Assembly (NCBI GenBank): GCA_018064345.1
Contig: JAGHVK010000046.1
Coordinates: forward strand, 1-52,683
Direction: 5' to 3'
DNA length: 52,683 nucleotides
From: Candidatus Cacconaster merdequi
GTDB taxonomy: Bacteria > Bacteroidota > Bacteroidia > Bacteroidales > UBA932
Below, in pieces: positions 35,697 through 44,527 of the stretch (position 1 is its first letter; the number at the start of each line of letters is the position of its first letter). A program made the position numbers and the translations under genes. The notes beneath the pieces are model-generated. The model worked only from the letters and a program-made list of their open reading frames with translations. It was not told where the DNA came from and ran no database searches.

Positions 35697-36050
35697 AAGA
35701 ACGGAGTTATGCGTCTTGAAGGTATGAGGTTCCATTCCTATCACGGGTGTCTCGAAGCTGAACGCCGTGACGGGAATAGTTTCAGGGTGGATTTCGAATG
35801 TGAGTACGATATGGAAGGGGCTGCTGCCACTGACAATCTTGCCAGGGCTGTGGATTACTCGGCCATATATGACATAGTAAAGGATGAGATGGCCGTGCCG
35901 TCGTGTCTTCTTGAGAATGTCGCGTACAGGATATTGGAAGCCGTCCGTGAAGCGTTTCCTCAGATAATCCACGCAGGAGTTACCCTGCACAAGCTCAATC
36001 CTCCCGTGGATGGACCCTGTGCAGAGTCATCAGTCACAATGAATTACTGA
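35694..36050 (+). CDS. folB: Dihydroneopterin aldolase
   Basis: A 118-residue folate-pathway enzyme that cleaves 7,8-dihydroneopterin to 6-hydroxymethyl-dihydropterin and glycolaldehyde. LEGMRFHSYHGCLEAERRDG is the family's N-terminal signature, SCLLENVAYRIL holds the catalytic Glu region, and KLNPPVDGP is the C-terminal motif. The start is uncertain: the ATG at 35694 is favoured; 35658 would overlap the upstream gene and 35709 would shorten it by five residues. mtaB begins 5 nt after its stop. Confidence 0.9.
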   Translation: MKNGVMRLEGMRFHSYHGCLEAERRDGNSFRVDFECEYDMEGAAATDNLARAVDYSAIYDIVKDEMAVPSCLLENVAYRILEAVREAFPQIIHAGVTLHKLNPPVDGPCAESSVTMNY

Positions 36051-36055
36051 TAAAT

Positions 36056-37336
36056 ATGGACGAGATGGGGAAAAGGGTTGCATACATAACGCTTGGCTGC
36101 AAACTGAATTTTGCGGAAACCTCCACGTATGCCCGTGAGTTCGAAAGACTCGGCTATGTAACGGTCAGCAGTTCTTCGGCTGCCGACATATATGTGATAA
36201 ACACCTGTTCGGTGACTGAGCACGCTGACAAGAAATGCCGCAACATCATCAGGAAGCTGCACAAGCTGTCCCCCGATGCCATTGTGGCGGTGACTGGTTG
36301 CTATGCTCAGTTGAAACCTCAGGAAATACTTGATATAGAGGGCGTTGATATTGTGCTTGGAGCACAGTTCAAGCCGGAGCTGGTATCAAGGGTAAGAGCA
36401 TTGGAGGAGCAGCGCAGAAAAGAGGCGTTCACCTGCCCTGTGAACGGGATTGAAAGTATCTTCCCGGCATATTCATCAGGAGAACGCACACGCTCTTTCC
36501 TGAAGGTTCAGGATGGATGCGACTATTATTGCTCTTACTGCACTGTCCCTCTTGCACGTGGCCGGAGCAGGAATATCCCGATCTCCACACTTGTGGCGCA
36601 GGCACAGGAAGCTGCGTCAAAAGGTATCCGCGAGATAGTCCTTACCGGTGTGAATACGGGAGATTTCGGAAAGAGCACCGGCGAAAGTTTCCTCGATCTC
36701 CTGAAGGCACTGAACGAAGTCAAGGGCATCGAACGTTACAGAATCTCTTCAATCGAGCCTAATCTTCTTACTGAGCAGATTGTGGACTGGATTGCTTCCG
36801 GCACCAGGTTCCTGCCACATTTCCATATCCCTGTCCAATCCGGTTGCGACAAGACCCTCAAGGAGATGCACCGCCGATATACCACAGAAATGTTTGCTGA
36901 CAAGATATCGATGATCCGCAGCAGGATGGAAACACCCGATGAACGTTTCACCCGTGTGTTCTTCGGTATAGACGTGATAGTCGGGTTCCCCGGAGAGAGC
37001 GATGAGGATTTCGAACAGACATTCAACTTCCTTGAAAGGCTGCGTCCTGCATATCTTCATATATTCCCGTATTCAAGGCGTTCTGGCACTCTTGCCGCAC
37101 AACGTCCCGACCAGGTGCAGGAGAGTGTCAAGAGCCGCAGGGAGGCTCGATTGCAGGAATTGAGTGACAGGCTTCACGAAGAGTTCTGCAATGCGAACAA
37201 GGGCCGGACGGCAAAGGTCCTCTTCGAAAGCAAGGAGAAGGGTGGACTTATGTCAGGCTATACCGGGAACTACATCAAAGTCAGCCGCAAGTATGACCCT
37301 GAAATGATAGGCAGGATTGTCGAGGTCACGATATGA
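36056..37336 (+). CDS. mtaB: tRNA t6A37 methylthiotransferase MtaB
   Basis: A 426-residue radical-SAM enzyme that turns t6A37 of tRNA into ms2t6A. The N-terminal MTTase domain has cysteines in TLGCKLNFAE, NTCSVTEHADKKC and VTGCYAQ. The radical-SAM cluster motif is CDYYCSYC, followed by PLARGRSRN. The C-terminus (GRTAKVLFESKEKGG) is a TRAM-like domain. It uses the t6A base made by TsaD, whose gene lies 8 kb downstream. Confidence 0.95.
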   Translation: MDEMGKRVAYITLGCKLNFAETSTYAREFERLGYVTVSSSSAADIYVINTCSVTEHADKKCRNIIRKLHKLSPDAIVAVTGCYAQLKPQEILDIEGVDIVLGAQFKPELVSRVRALEEQRRKEAFTCPVNGIESIFPAYSSGERTRSFLKVQDGCDYYCSYCTVPLARGRSRNIPISTLVAQAQEAASKGIREIVLTGVNTGDFGKSTGESFLDLLKALNEVKGIERYRISSIEPNLLTEQIVDWIASGTRFLPHFHIPVQSGCDKTLKEMHRRYTTEMFADKISMIRSRMETPDERFTRVFFGIDVIVGFPGESDEDFEQTFNFLERLRPAYLHIFPYSRRSGTLAAQRPDQVQESVKSRREARLQELSDRLHEEFCNANKGRTAKVLFESKEKGGLMSGYTGNYIKVSRKYDPEMIGRIVEVTI

Positions 37337-37345
37337 TACTATAAT

Positions 37346-37924
37346 ATGAGAATTTTTGATTTACCGTCTCTGAAATGGCATATCAAATGCTATGTGCTGC
37401 TGATTGCAATATCAGCCGTATCCTCCTGTGGCCCCTCCGTAGAAGATGAGGTCGCTTTGAAGGTGAGCAGCATTTCAGAGATGTCCGAGGTAGGTACGGT
37501 GGAGTACACCGTGGCGAAGATTATCAAGGCAAGCGACGATGCCTGGTATAAGTATGGTGATCGTAAAGTGCTGTTTACCAGTGTTTCCTATTTGAAGACC
37601 GGAATCGATATGAAAGATTTTTCAGCGGATGACATTGTGGTGGACAAGATTTCAAGAAAGGTTGAGGTAACTCTGCCGAAGGCCCGGCTTCTTTCTTTCA
37701 ATATGCCGCCTGAAAAGATAAGGCTGGTGTACAGCAAAGTCAGCGGACTGAGGTTCAACTTCACTCCGGAAGAGTTGCAGGATATCAAGAAACAGGGCGA
37801 AATGGCAGTACTTGCCGATGTTCCGAACCTTGGAATCCTTCAGGACGCGGAACAGAATGCAAGGGAGTTCTTCGAGTCGTCCTTCGCAAGTCTGGGATAT
37901 GAAACCACGGTTATCTTCAAGTAG
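37346..37924 (+). CDS. DUF4230 lipoprotein (first of a tandem pair)
   Basis: A 192-residue protein with a hydrophobic N-terminal segment ending SAVSSCG, a lipobox with Cys28. The rest resembles DUF4230: VGTVEYTVAKIIKASDD, GIDMKDFSADDIVV and KVEVTLPKARLLSFN. The function is unknown. It precedes a second DUF4230 protein by 1 nt and follows mtaB by 9 nt. The pairing suggests a paralogous envelope complex. Confidence 0.72.
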   Translation: MRIFDLPSLKWHIKCYVLLIAISAVSSCGPSVEDEVALKVSSISEMSEVGTVEYTVAKIIKASDDAWYKYGDRKVLFTSVSYLKTGIDMKDFSADDIVVDKISRKVEVTLPKARLLSFNMPPEKIRLVYSKVSGLRFNFTPEELQDIKKQGEMAVLADVPNLGILQDAEQNAREFFESSFASLGYETTVIFK

Positions 37925-37925
37925 T

Positions 37926-38621
37926 ATGGGAACTCTCAGGAATATATCTTCATCAATCAAGCTTGCCCTGCTCATTGTGGCAATAGTCATTGTCTTGGGT
38001 GTAATTGGCAAGGTATCAGGCTTTTTCGAGAGAACAGGCTTTTTCGGGAAGGGCCTGACGATTGACCCTACGGCCAATGTGGTTACAAGAATCAGGAAGA
38101 TATCGGAACTTGCGTCTGCTTGCAGCTATGATGAGGCAGTTCTCTCCCGCAGCAAGTATCGTATTGTCGAAATACCGGTCTATCGTCATTCGCAGTCAGG
38201 AAACAAGATAATTGACAGGCTCGGACTCGGTATCGAACAGGACGGAGTTGTGACAGATTCAATCAGGACTGCTCGTATTGCTGTGATTGTCAAAGGAAAA
38301 GTCCGTGCCGGCCTGGATCTTTCCAAAGTTGATGAAACCTGTGTGAAGATTTCAGGTGATACGCTGACACTCTCCCTGCCGAAGCCCGAGATATTGGATG
38401 TGATAGTCAATCCTTCTGATTACGAGATATTCGACCGCGATGGAAAGTGGAACGACAAGGAGATTGCCGACATTCTGTCAAGAGCCAAAGAGGCCATAGA
38501 GGAAAATGCTCTGAAGAACGGCATCCTCCCTAAGGCCTCATCCGCCTCCGCCACCCAACTTCAGAGTATTCTCAAACCACTTGGTTTCACCCACATAGAA
38601 ATAATTGAAATAGAAAACTGA
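37926..38621 (+). CDS. DUF4230 membrane-anchored protein (second of pair)
   Basis: A 231-residue protein with one N-terminal membrane anchor (IKLALLIVAIVIVLGVIG, about 11-28) and no lipobox. Its core shares the same pattern as the upstream protein: RTARIAVIVKGKVRAGLDLS, then DTLTLSLPKPEILDV. The likely topology is a periplasmic domain on an inner-membrane anchor. The function is unknown. The start at 37926 is one base after the previous stop; longer frames overlap that gene. Confidence 0.75.
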   Translation: MGTLRNISSSIKLALLIVAIVIVLGVIGKVSGFFERTGFFGKGLTIDPTANVVTRIRKISELASACSYDEAVLSRSKYRIVEIPVYRHSQSGNKIIDRLGLGIEQDGVVTDSIRTARIAVIVKGKVRAGLDLSKVDETCVKISGDTLTLSLPKPEILDVIVNPSDYEIFDRDGKWNDKEIADILSRAKEAIEENALKNGILPKASSASATQLQSILKPLGFTHIEIIEIEN

Positions 38622-38626
38622 TTGAT

Positions 38627-39202
38627 ATGAAACGATCTTTACTTGCTTTATTTGCAATTGCCGCTGTCATCTCTTCCTGTACTCCTGACCCATACAAGGA
38701 CAATCCTGTGTGCAAGGCAATTGTCCAGGCTGCCATGGCCCAGTATGGTAATATCGAGTATGATTTTTCATTCACATCCCTGGAGGTATTGGATTCCACA
38801 CTTCTAGGTACCGAGTTCGACCGCCGCATAGAGACTTTCGAGAGCAGAATCAAGGCTAATTCTTCTCTGTATGAGAAATATGTCAAGGAACGCAAGAAGA
38901 AGAACGCCCAGATCAAGGCTGACCTTGTACAGCACGACAAGAAGGTGCTTGCCGACCTCATCGCACTGAAGGGGGAGAATACCGCACGTCTCGGAGAGAC
39001 AGCCTATTACGACTACAAGTTCACTGCATTGATAAAGGCAGGGGACAAGAAGCTTGAGATGACGGACTGCTATGCCGCAGTCACTCCGGATTGTGAGGTG
39101 CTCACTCTTGCCACAGATAAGAAAGACCTTCACAAGGCTACCGGCAAGGTGATTCCAGGCTACTACGAGACAATCAGGACATCTGAGCCGGAAGAACAGT
39201 AG
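38627..39202 (+). CDS. Small lipoprotein of unknown function
   Basis: A 191-residue predicted lipoprotein: the signal peptide ends AAVISSC with Cys18. A central charged helix (about 70-110, KYVKERKKKNAQIKADL) may form a coiled coil, and GETAYYDYKFTALIKAGDK looks like beta structure. I recognise no family. It starts 5 nt after the DUF4230 pair, so it is probably the third member of that envelope cluster. It ends 31 nt from the convergent rsmI stop with no obvious terminator between. Confidence 0.7.
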   Translation: MKRSLLALFAIAAVISSCTPDPYKDNPVCKAIVQAAMAQYGNIEYDFSFTSLEVLDSTLLGTEFDRRIETFESRIKANSSLYEKYVKERKKKNAQIKADLVQHDKKVLADLIALKGENTARLGETAYYDYKFTALIKAGDKKLEMTDCYAAVTPDCEVLTLATDKKDLHKATGKVIPGYYETIRTSEPEEQ

Positions 39203-39233
39203 AAAGCCATCCCACAAATGCGGTAGAAGTTCA

Positions 39234-39935
39234 TTATGACCCCAGAAGGAGGAAGACACAGGGTCGTTTGCCAATCTGAAGGCGGGATTTGCGCCATTGT
39301 GCAACCGTTGCCGTCTTGATGAAGGCATCGGGGAGGGTTATGTCTGCTGCTATGCAAATCCTTGTGGTTGGGCGGCAGATGGAGAGCATATCCTCGAACA
39401 GGGAGTCGTTCCTATAAGGAGTTTCAATTATGATCTGCGTCTGAGAGAGCCTGGCGGATGTCTTTTCTATGTTTTGGACAGCTGCCTTGCGTTCCTCTTT
39501 CTTTGCGGGAAGATATCCTGTGAAAGCGAAGCACTGACCGTTGAGGCCTGACGCCATAAGGGCGAGCATAAGCGATGAAGGGCCCACCTGAGGGACAACT
39601 TCAATGCCTTTCCTGTGTGCAAGTGCTACGAGCTGTGCCCCCGGGTCTGCAACGGCAGGCAGCCCTGCTTCTGAAATCAGTCCGGCATCCTGTGTGCCAA
39701 GGAGGGATGCATACTGCTCAATCTCCTGCTGGGATGTGTGTTCGTTTATTTCGTGGAGTTCAAGTTCGTCGATATGCCCTTTCAGCCCTGCTGCAGAGAG
39801 AAATCTGCGGGCAGTCCTGAGTTCCTCGACGAAGTAGAGCTTGATTTTCGGAATCAGTTCCAGCACGGGGGCCGGCAGCACCTCACCCGGGGCATAATCA
39901 CCGAGTGGTGTCGGTATCAGATACAGTTTGCTCAT
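39234..39935 (-). CDS. rsmI: RsmI-type 16S rRNA 2'-O-methyltransferase
   Basis: A 233-residue tetrapyrrole-methylase-fold SAM enzyme, starting MSKLYLIPTPLGDYAPGEVL. ISEAGLPAVADPGAQLV is the SAM-binding region and VGPSSLMLALMASGLNGQ the usual RsmI follow-on. IIETPYRND is also conserved. It likely methylates C1402 of 16S rRNA. It is shorter than E. coli RsmI (286), as in the Bacteroidota form. Its start overlaps the end of the TamB-like gene by 38 nt in another frame, so the two are probably cotranscribed. Confidence 0.9.
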   Translation of the reverse strand: MSKLYLIPTPLGDYAPGEVLPAPVLELIPKIKLYFVEELRTARRFLSAAGLKGHIDELELHEINEHTSQQEIEQYASLLGTQDAGLISEAGLPAVADPGAQLVALAHRKGIEVVPQVGPSSLMLALMASGLNGQCFAFTGYLPAKKEERKAAVQNIEKTSARLSQTQIIIETPYRNDSLFEDMLSICRPTTRICIAADITLPDAFIKTATVAQWRKSRLQIGKRPCVFLLLGS

Positions 39936-42900
39936 TTTCCTTTTGTCTGCGTTCCTGCATAATCCTCATAATCTCCTTTCTGCGCTCCTGAACCTCTCTC
40001 TGCTGCTCTTCCTCACGTCTGGCCTTGCTCCAGAACATCTTCCTTGAAAGTTCCTTGAATGTGTCGAATTCTTCCTGATAAGAGAATCCGGCTCCGTTGC
40101 GCTGTGCCTGGTCAAGCATATTGGTATATTCGTCAGCAGAGTGGGAGAATACGTTGAGGCGCAGTTTTCCGCTCTTGTTCAACTTGATTTCCACATCCAC
40201 GTTGCCGACGAAGTCACTTGATGAAGATGAAAGGTACCTACGGTTGCCGAGATTGCCGTTTATTGTGACTCTGTTGTTGAAAAGCTGGGTGGAAATAGCT
40301 ACGTCGAATATATCGCGTCCGGTTGATGTCGGCTGGTAGTTGAATCCGAGATCGACAGGTATGTCCAGCTGCCTGAAGATGTTGTTCAACTGGTTGGACA
40401 TTATCTCCGATGCATTTGAATACAGTATGGTGGTGTTGTTGACTATACCTGACTGGGCTTCCGGTACGAAACTTCCGGATACGAGCAGCGCAAGCACCTG
40501 TCTCATACGCTTGTCATCAGTATTCAGAGTGTTCTCGATGCGTGAAAGAGTGCCTGGGTCAAGGTCTGGAATTGTTATGTCGAATGCAATCTGAGGGTTG
40601 CTCAGCTTGCCGGTTATGCCGATTCCGCAGTCCACAGTCCTTCTGTTGCCTACTGAAGATGCATCGGAAAGGAGCGTCTCTATCGATGCCTTTGTCCTGT
40701 ATGTGGCAGTGAGGTCAAGGTCGGAGTTCATTATGTCCCCGTTGAAGGTGATGGTGCTTCCGTTGTCAAGAATGAAATCCTTTGAGGTGATTCCCATAAG
40801 GTTGAAGCGGAAATCCCCTTCGTTGATGGAATAGTTGCCCTTGAGACTGAAGTCGTCTCCTGCTCCTATGTGAATGGCTATCAGGCCGTCCCCGCGAGCG
40901 CGCAGGGCGTCTCCTGTTATAGGGTTTATGTCAAGTCTGACCTCTGCATCAGGTGTGGCTGTCACGTTCACGTCAACTTCCAGTTCGGAGTGCTGCTGGA
41001 GAGCTTTCACCGCCTTGGATGTCCTTACGGAGTCGTATTCGTTCAGATGCACCTCATTCCCGACGAATGTGAGAAGAGATGTGTGGCTCTTGGCGGAAGA
41101 GCCCATAGGTATGTGGATGGAAGTGTTGGGCTCCGTGGTTACGTTGAGGGCGATGTTTATCTTGTCTGTCGGCCCGGTAATCCTTACGCTGCCGGTGGCG
41201 AATGCCTTTCCGTAGAATGATTCGTTGTCAGCCGAAGTGGTGTTGAGCCCAAGCATCTCCTTGAGGTTGATTCTGGTGTTGAGCCTGATGTTGTTGAAAC
41301 GGTCGTATTCGATGCTTCCTCCGACAGAACCTTTCTTTCCGTACTGGTCGGTCAGTGTCATGTTGTTGAATCTGACGTTCTTCTCCGTTATGGAGAAAGG
41401 ACCGTCCACAGTGTATGGAACGCCAGTGAAATCCAGTTTGAAATTCAGGTCGTTGATTCTTCCGTCTTCCGATTTGATGATGAACTTGTCCAAAGGTCCG
41501 CTGACCTTGACCTTCCCTGAAAGCGACCCTGAGACATCTGATACGATTCCTTCGAGAAGAGGCTCCACGAACCCTACCGCGAACTTGTCGAAAGAGACGT
41601 CAGCATAGATACTCTTGTCATTTGGCCGTATGTGACCAAGTATGCTCATAGGAGTCTTTCCGTCAAGAGTGTTCTTGACTGCTATGTTGAACTTCCTGTT
41701 TGTGTCATCCCAACGGGATTTGACTTCCAAATCTCCAACAAAGTCATCGTCAATGGCGATTTCCTCTCCTTTGAGGTCAAGCAGCATTCCGATGTCTTCG
41801 CCGAGGAGTCCGAAGGCTCTTCCGTTTCCGGAAACATTTCCTCTTACATTGAGCGGGGAAGAAGTGAGAAGGTCAAGAATGGAAAGATTGAAATTGTCCA
41901 TAGTGACCTTTACCGTATCTGTCATCGATGCTGAAATGGCTCCGTCAGCGGTCAGGCTCTCTCCATTTCTTGAGACCTTGAAACCCCCGATGAGGGTTCT
42001 GCCGTCGTGATAATCTATCGTTGATGGAGCTATTTCCCATTTGTTTCCCTCTACTGAGAGTTTGGAAGGATGAATGTCGAGGACAGCCCGCAAGTTGCCT
42101 TTCTCATCCTTTTCGGGGATGGTGACGGTAGAGAAGAACCTCGCTTCAGTAAGGTTGGCATCTGTGCTGTCGTTGAGGAAATGGAACCTTACTGAGGCCT
42201 TGTTATCACGGATGACGGCTGACAGATTGTCGTTGAACATCTTGACGGAGCCTGATTCGATCATTTTGGATTTCAGCTTGAAAGCCAGGGAATCGGCGTT
42301 GCCGCTGATACGGGAGTTTATTCCGGTTATGTAATTGTCTCCGAAAGTTATGAAATCAGATTTTATATTTCCGTCGATGATGTTGTCCTGTGTCATCGAA
42401 AGGTCAATCTTCGTTCCGGTTGATACATATAGCTGCGGGACGAAGAATCTGCACACCGGTTTCAGGTCGGCAGTGGTCAGTTCGAAAGTATATTCGTTCC
42501 CGAGACCTCGTCCGTCATTCATCCCGGCGACATTTGTCAGATGACTCTTTGCTGTGGAGTTTATGAGCGCACTGACAAAGTCTGTCACTGGAGCAGTACC
42601 GCGGTATCTCGCCTCAGCAAGCCCGGAATTGAGCCTCATCAGGTAGCGTCCTTCTGAGAAATAGGCTCTCATTGCAATGTTTCCCACGTCGAATGACTCA
42701 TCTTCCAGCGACGCCCTGAAGGAACTGATGTGAAGGTCTCCGAAAATATCTCTTTCAGAGGCATTGAGGTCAGCAACCACGTTCAAGCTTATGCTCGAGC
42801 GACGGCTGTCGAGTTTTATCTTGTCGAGATTGGCCTTGTTTACCGCCATCCTGAATTTGTACAGGTCATATTCCCGTTCTCTGAGCAACTGGTTGAAGGT

Positions 42901-44436
42901 TATTTCACCCGAGAAATCCATATCGAAATTCGGATCTTTGCTCTTCACGGTTCCTTTGAAGTCCGCATTGGTGAGAAGTCCTGCCACTGATATGTTTGAA
43001 TAGTCGTAGCCGAGGAGCCCCAGTTTTGTGATATCCAGGGAGTCTATCCGAACGGAACTGCTTTCCTTGGCGAAGCTGGCACTGAGGGATGATTTGCAGG
43101 AAATCTCTCCAAGTGAATTGCTTCCAAGGAACTTTCCGAGGGAGAAGTCATTTGTGCCGACGTGTCCGGTGACAGAATATATGCCGTTGCCTTCTTCTTT
43201 GCAGAGAAGATCAAGGTCTGCACTGCCCATCTTTCTTGTCGTCAACTTGCCGAATGAGACATAATCGGTGAATATGCCGTTGAAAGAGCCTCTGAATGAT
43301 ATTGTTTCTCCCGGAGCTAGGCTGGAAATGGATGATTTGTCGAACCCTGGCGATACCATACTGACTATTTCAGCAACGTCCTTCATATCGGTCGAGCACT
43401 CCTTTACGTTGATGCCTAGAATTGAGGATTCAAAGTCCGGGAGTCCTGTAATCCTGAATTTCAGGTTCATATTCGTCCTTCCACTTGGGGTCGCAACCTT
43501 CAGGTCGGAACTTTTCAGGTCTGCCACAGGCCCGGTTACAATGCCGTCAAGACATAGTCGCAGCGATATGTCCTCAAGCCCGGCGTAGTATTTCAATGAG
43601 TTGAAGTCGAACTGGGTTCCGGCGAACTTGCCATAGAATGAAACATTGCTGCAGAAATCGGAGAAATCTGAGAAATCATTGAACAGCAGGGACAGAGTAT
43701 CTGCTGCAAGATGTGAAAAATCGTCATCGTAGAGCAGGTTGGCAATGATTATCCCTTCATTGTTCATCTTTACATTGCCCTTGAAGGTGTCAATGTCCAG
43801 ACCGTGTGACTCGTGAAACGACAGGTTGCCAATCCTGAAAGTGAGTGAATCGTCAAATACCAGATGCCTTACATCGAGGTTTATATCACTGAGGTCCAGA
43901 TTCTCCCAATCAATGGCATATCTGCTTTCAACCGTCTGCTCTGCAAAGGGATTATGCATTGAGAAGGCCATATCCTTGAGAGTGACCTTGTCCGCAATGA
44001 CATTCATTGAAAAAGCGGAGGTGTCAGTCTGCTCTTCCTGTTGAAAGGTGTTTATGAAAAGGTCAAGATTCGTTATGCTGTCGTTTATGTAGCGGATGTT
44101 GAACTCACCTTTCTCAAGCGAAATCCTCCTGGCGCGCAGGTCACCGTTTCCGAGTGAAGCCAGCTTCAAGTGAGCGAGCACTTTGTCCAGGTGCGCAAGA
44201 GTGTCCCTCCCATCTTCCTGAATGATGCATACGTTCTTGACAATCACCCTGTTGGGGAAAGAGAAGTAGATTCTTTCCACACTTATCCTTCCGGCGGTGT
44301 CATCTCCGATGACGCCTGAAAGCCTGTTGAGGATATTTGTCTGGATTCCGGGAAACTGGACTATGACGGTGGCGAGCACCGGAATCATTACGATGACGGT
44401 GACTATCGTGAGCAGTATCTTCTTTCCAACTTTCAT
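39898..44436 (-). CDS. TamB-like translocation/assembly protein (DUF490)
   Basis: A 1512-residue envelope protein. One N-terminal membrane helix (KKILLTIVTVIVMIPVLATV) anchors it, followed by long repetitive beta structure and a C-terminal DUF490 domain (about the last 330 residues, with ITGKLSNPQIAFDITIPDLD and RQVLALLVSGSF). TamB-like proteins bridge the inner and outer membranes and move lipids or help insert outer-membrane proteins. The ATG at 44436 gives the anchor at once; the frame extends 60 codons further but crosses the promoter and tsaD. The C-terminal tail is rich in Gln, Glu and Arg. Confidence 0.87.
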   Translation of the reverse strand: MKVGKKILLTIVTVIVMIPVLATVIVQFPGIQTNILNRLSGVIGDDTAGRISVERIYFSFPNRVIVKNVCIIQEDGRDTLAHLDKVLAHLKLASLGNGDLRARRISLEKGEFNIRYINDSITNLDLFINTFQQEEQTDTSAFSMNVIADKVTLKDMAFSMHNPFAEQTVESRYAIDWENLDLSDINLDVRHLVFDDSLTFRIGNLSFHESHGLDIDTFKGNVKMNNEGIIIANLLYDDDFSHLAADTLSLLFNDFSDFSDFCSNVSFYGKFAGTQFDFNSLKYYAGLEDISLRLCLDGIVTGPVADLKSSDLKVATPSGRTNMNLKFRITGLPDFESSILGINVKECSTDMKDVAEIVSMVSPGFDKSSISSLAPGETISFRGSFNGIFTDYVSFGKLTTRKMGSADLDLLCKEEGNGIYSVTGHVGTNDFSLGKFLGSNSLGEISCKSSLSASFAKESSSVRIDSLDITKLGLLGYDYSNISVAGLLTNADFKGTVKSKDPNFDMDFSGEITFNQLLREREYDLYKFRMAVNKANLDKIKLDSRRSSISLNVVADLNASERDIFGDLHISSFRASLEDESFDVGNIAMRAYFSEGRYLMRLNSGLAEARYRGTAPVTDFVSALINSTAKSHLTNVAGMNDGRGLGNEYTFELTTADLKPVCRFFVPQLYVSTGTKIDLSMTQDNIIDGNIKSDFITFGDNYITGINSRISGNADSLAFKLKSKMIESGSVKMFNDNLSAVIRDNKASVRFHFLNDSTDANLTEARFFSTVTIPEKDEKGNLRAVLDIHPSKLSVEGNKWEIAPSTIDYHDGRTLIGGFKVSRNGESLTADGAISASMTDTVKVTMDNFNLSILDLLTSSPLNVRGNVSGNGRAFGLLGEDIGMLLDLKGEEIAIDDDFVGDLEVKSRWDDTNRKFNIAVKNTLDGKTPMSILGHIRPNDKSIYADVSFDKFAVGFVEPLLEGIVSDVSGSLSGKVKVSGPLDKFIIKSEDGRINDLNFKLDFTGVPYTVDGPFSITEKNVRFNNMTLTDQYGKKGSVGGSIEYDRFNNIRLNTRINLKEMLGLNTTSADNESFYGKAFATGSVRITGPTDKINIALNVTTEPNTSIHIPMGSSAKSHTSLLTFVGNEVHLNEYDSVRTSKAVKALQQHSELEVDVNVTATPDAEVRLDINPITGDALRARGDGLIAIHIGAGDDFSLKGNYSINEGDFRFNLMGITSKDFILDNGSTITFNGDIMNSDLDLTATYRTKASIETLLSDASSVGNRRTVDCGIGITGKLSNPQIAFDITIPDLDPGTLSRIENTLNTDDKRMRQVLALLVSGSFVPEAQSGIVNNTTILYSNASEIMSNQLNNIFRQLDIPVDLGFNYQPTSTGRDIFDVAISTQLFNNRVTINGNLGNRRYLSSSSSDFVGNVDVEIKLNKSGKLRLNVFSHSADEYTNMLDQAQRNGAGFSYQEEFDTFKELSRKMFWSKARREEEQQREVQERRKEIMRIMQERRQKENEQTVSDTDTTR

Positions 44437-44488
44437 CCGTTGCAGCACAATCCTGTCCGCTTGAGCGGCTGATGTTTCCCAAATCTCA

Positions 44489-44496
44489 CAAATATA
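44489..44496 (-). promoter_or_regulatory. Candidate -7 element for the TamB-like gene
   Basis: The minus strand reads TATATTTG (TAnnTTTG), 52 bp upstream of the ATG at 44436. It is back to back with the tsaD element. Confidence 0.5.
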
Positions 44497-44509
44497 GAAA
44501 TTTATTTCG

Positions 44510-44517
44510 TATTTTTG
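44510..44517 (+). promoter_or_regulatory. Candidate -7 element for tsaD
   Basis: TATTTTTG matches TAnnTTTG, 10 bp before the ATG at 44528, so the leader would be only a few nucleotides long. Confidence 0.45.
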
Positions 44518-44527
44518 CGGAAATTTG

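Noticed and set aside
40097-44044. Chain of plus-strand frames of 70-130 codons
   Set aside because: All are antisense to the TamB-like gene; products are low-complexity and have no family features.
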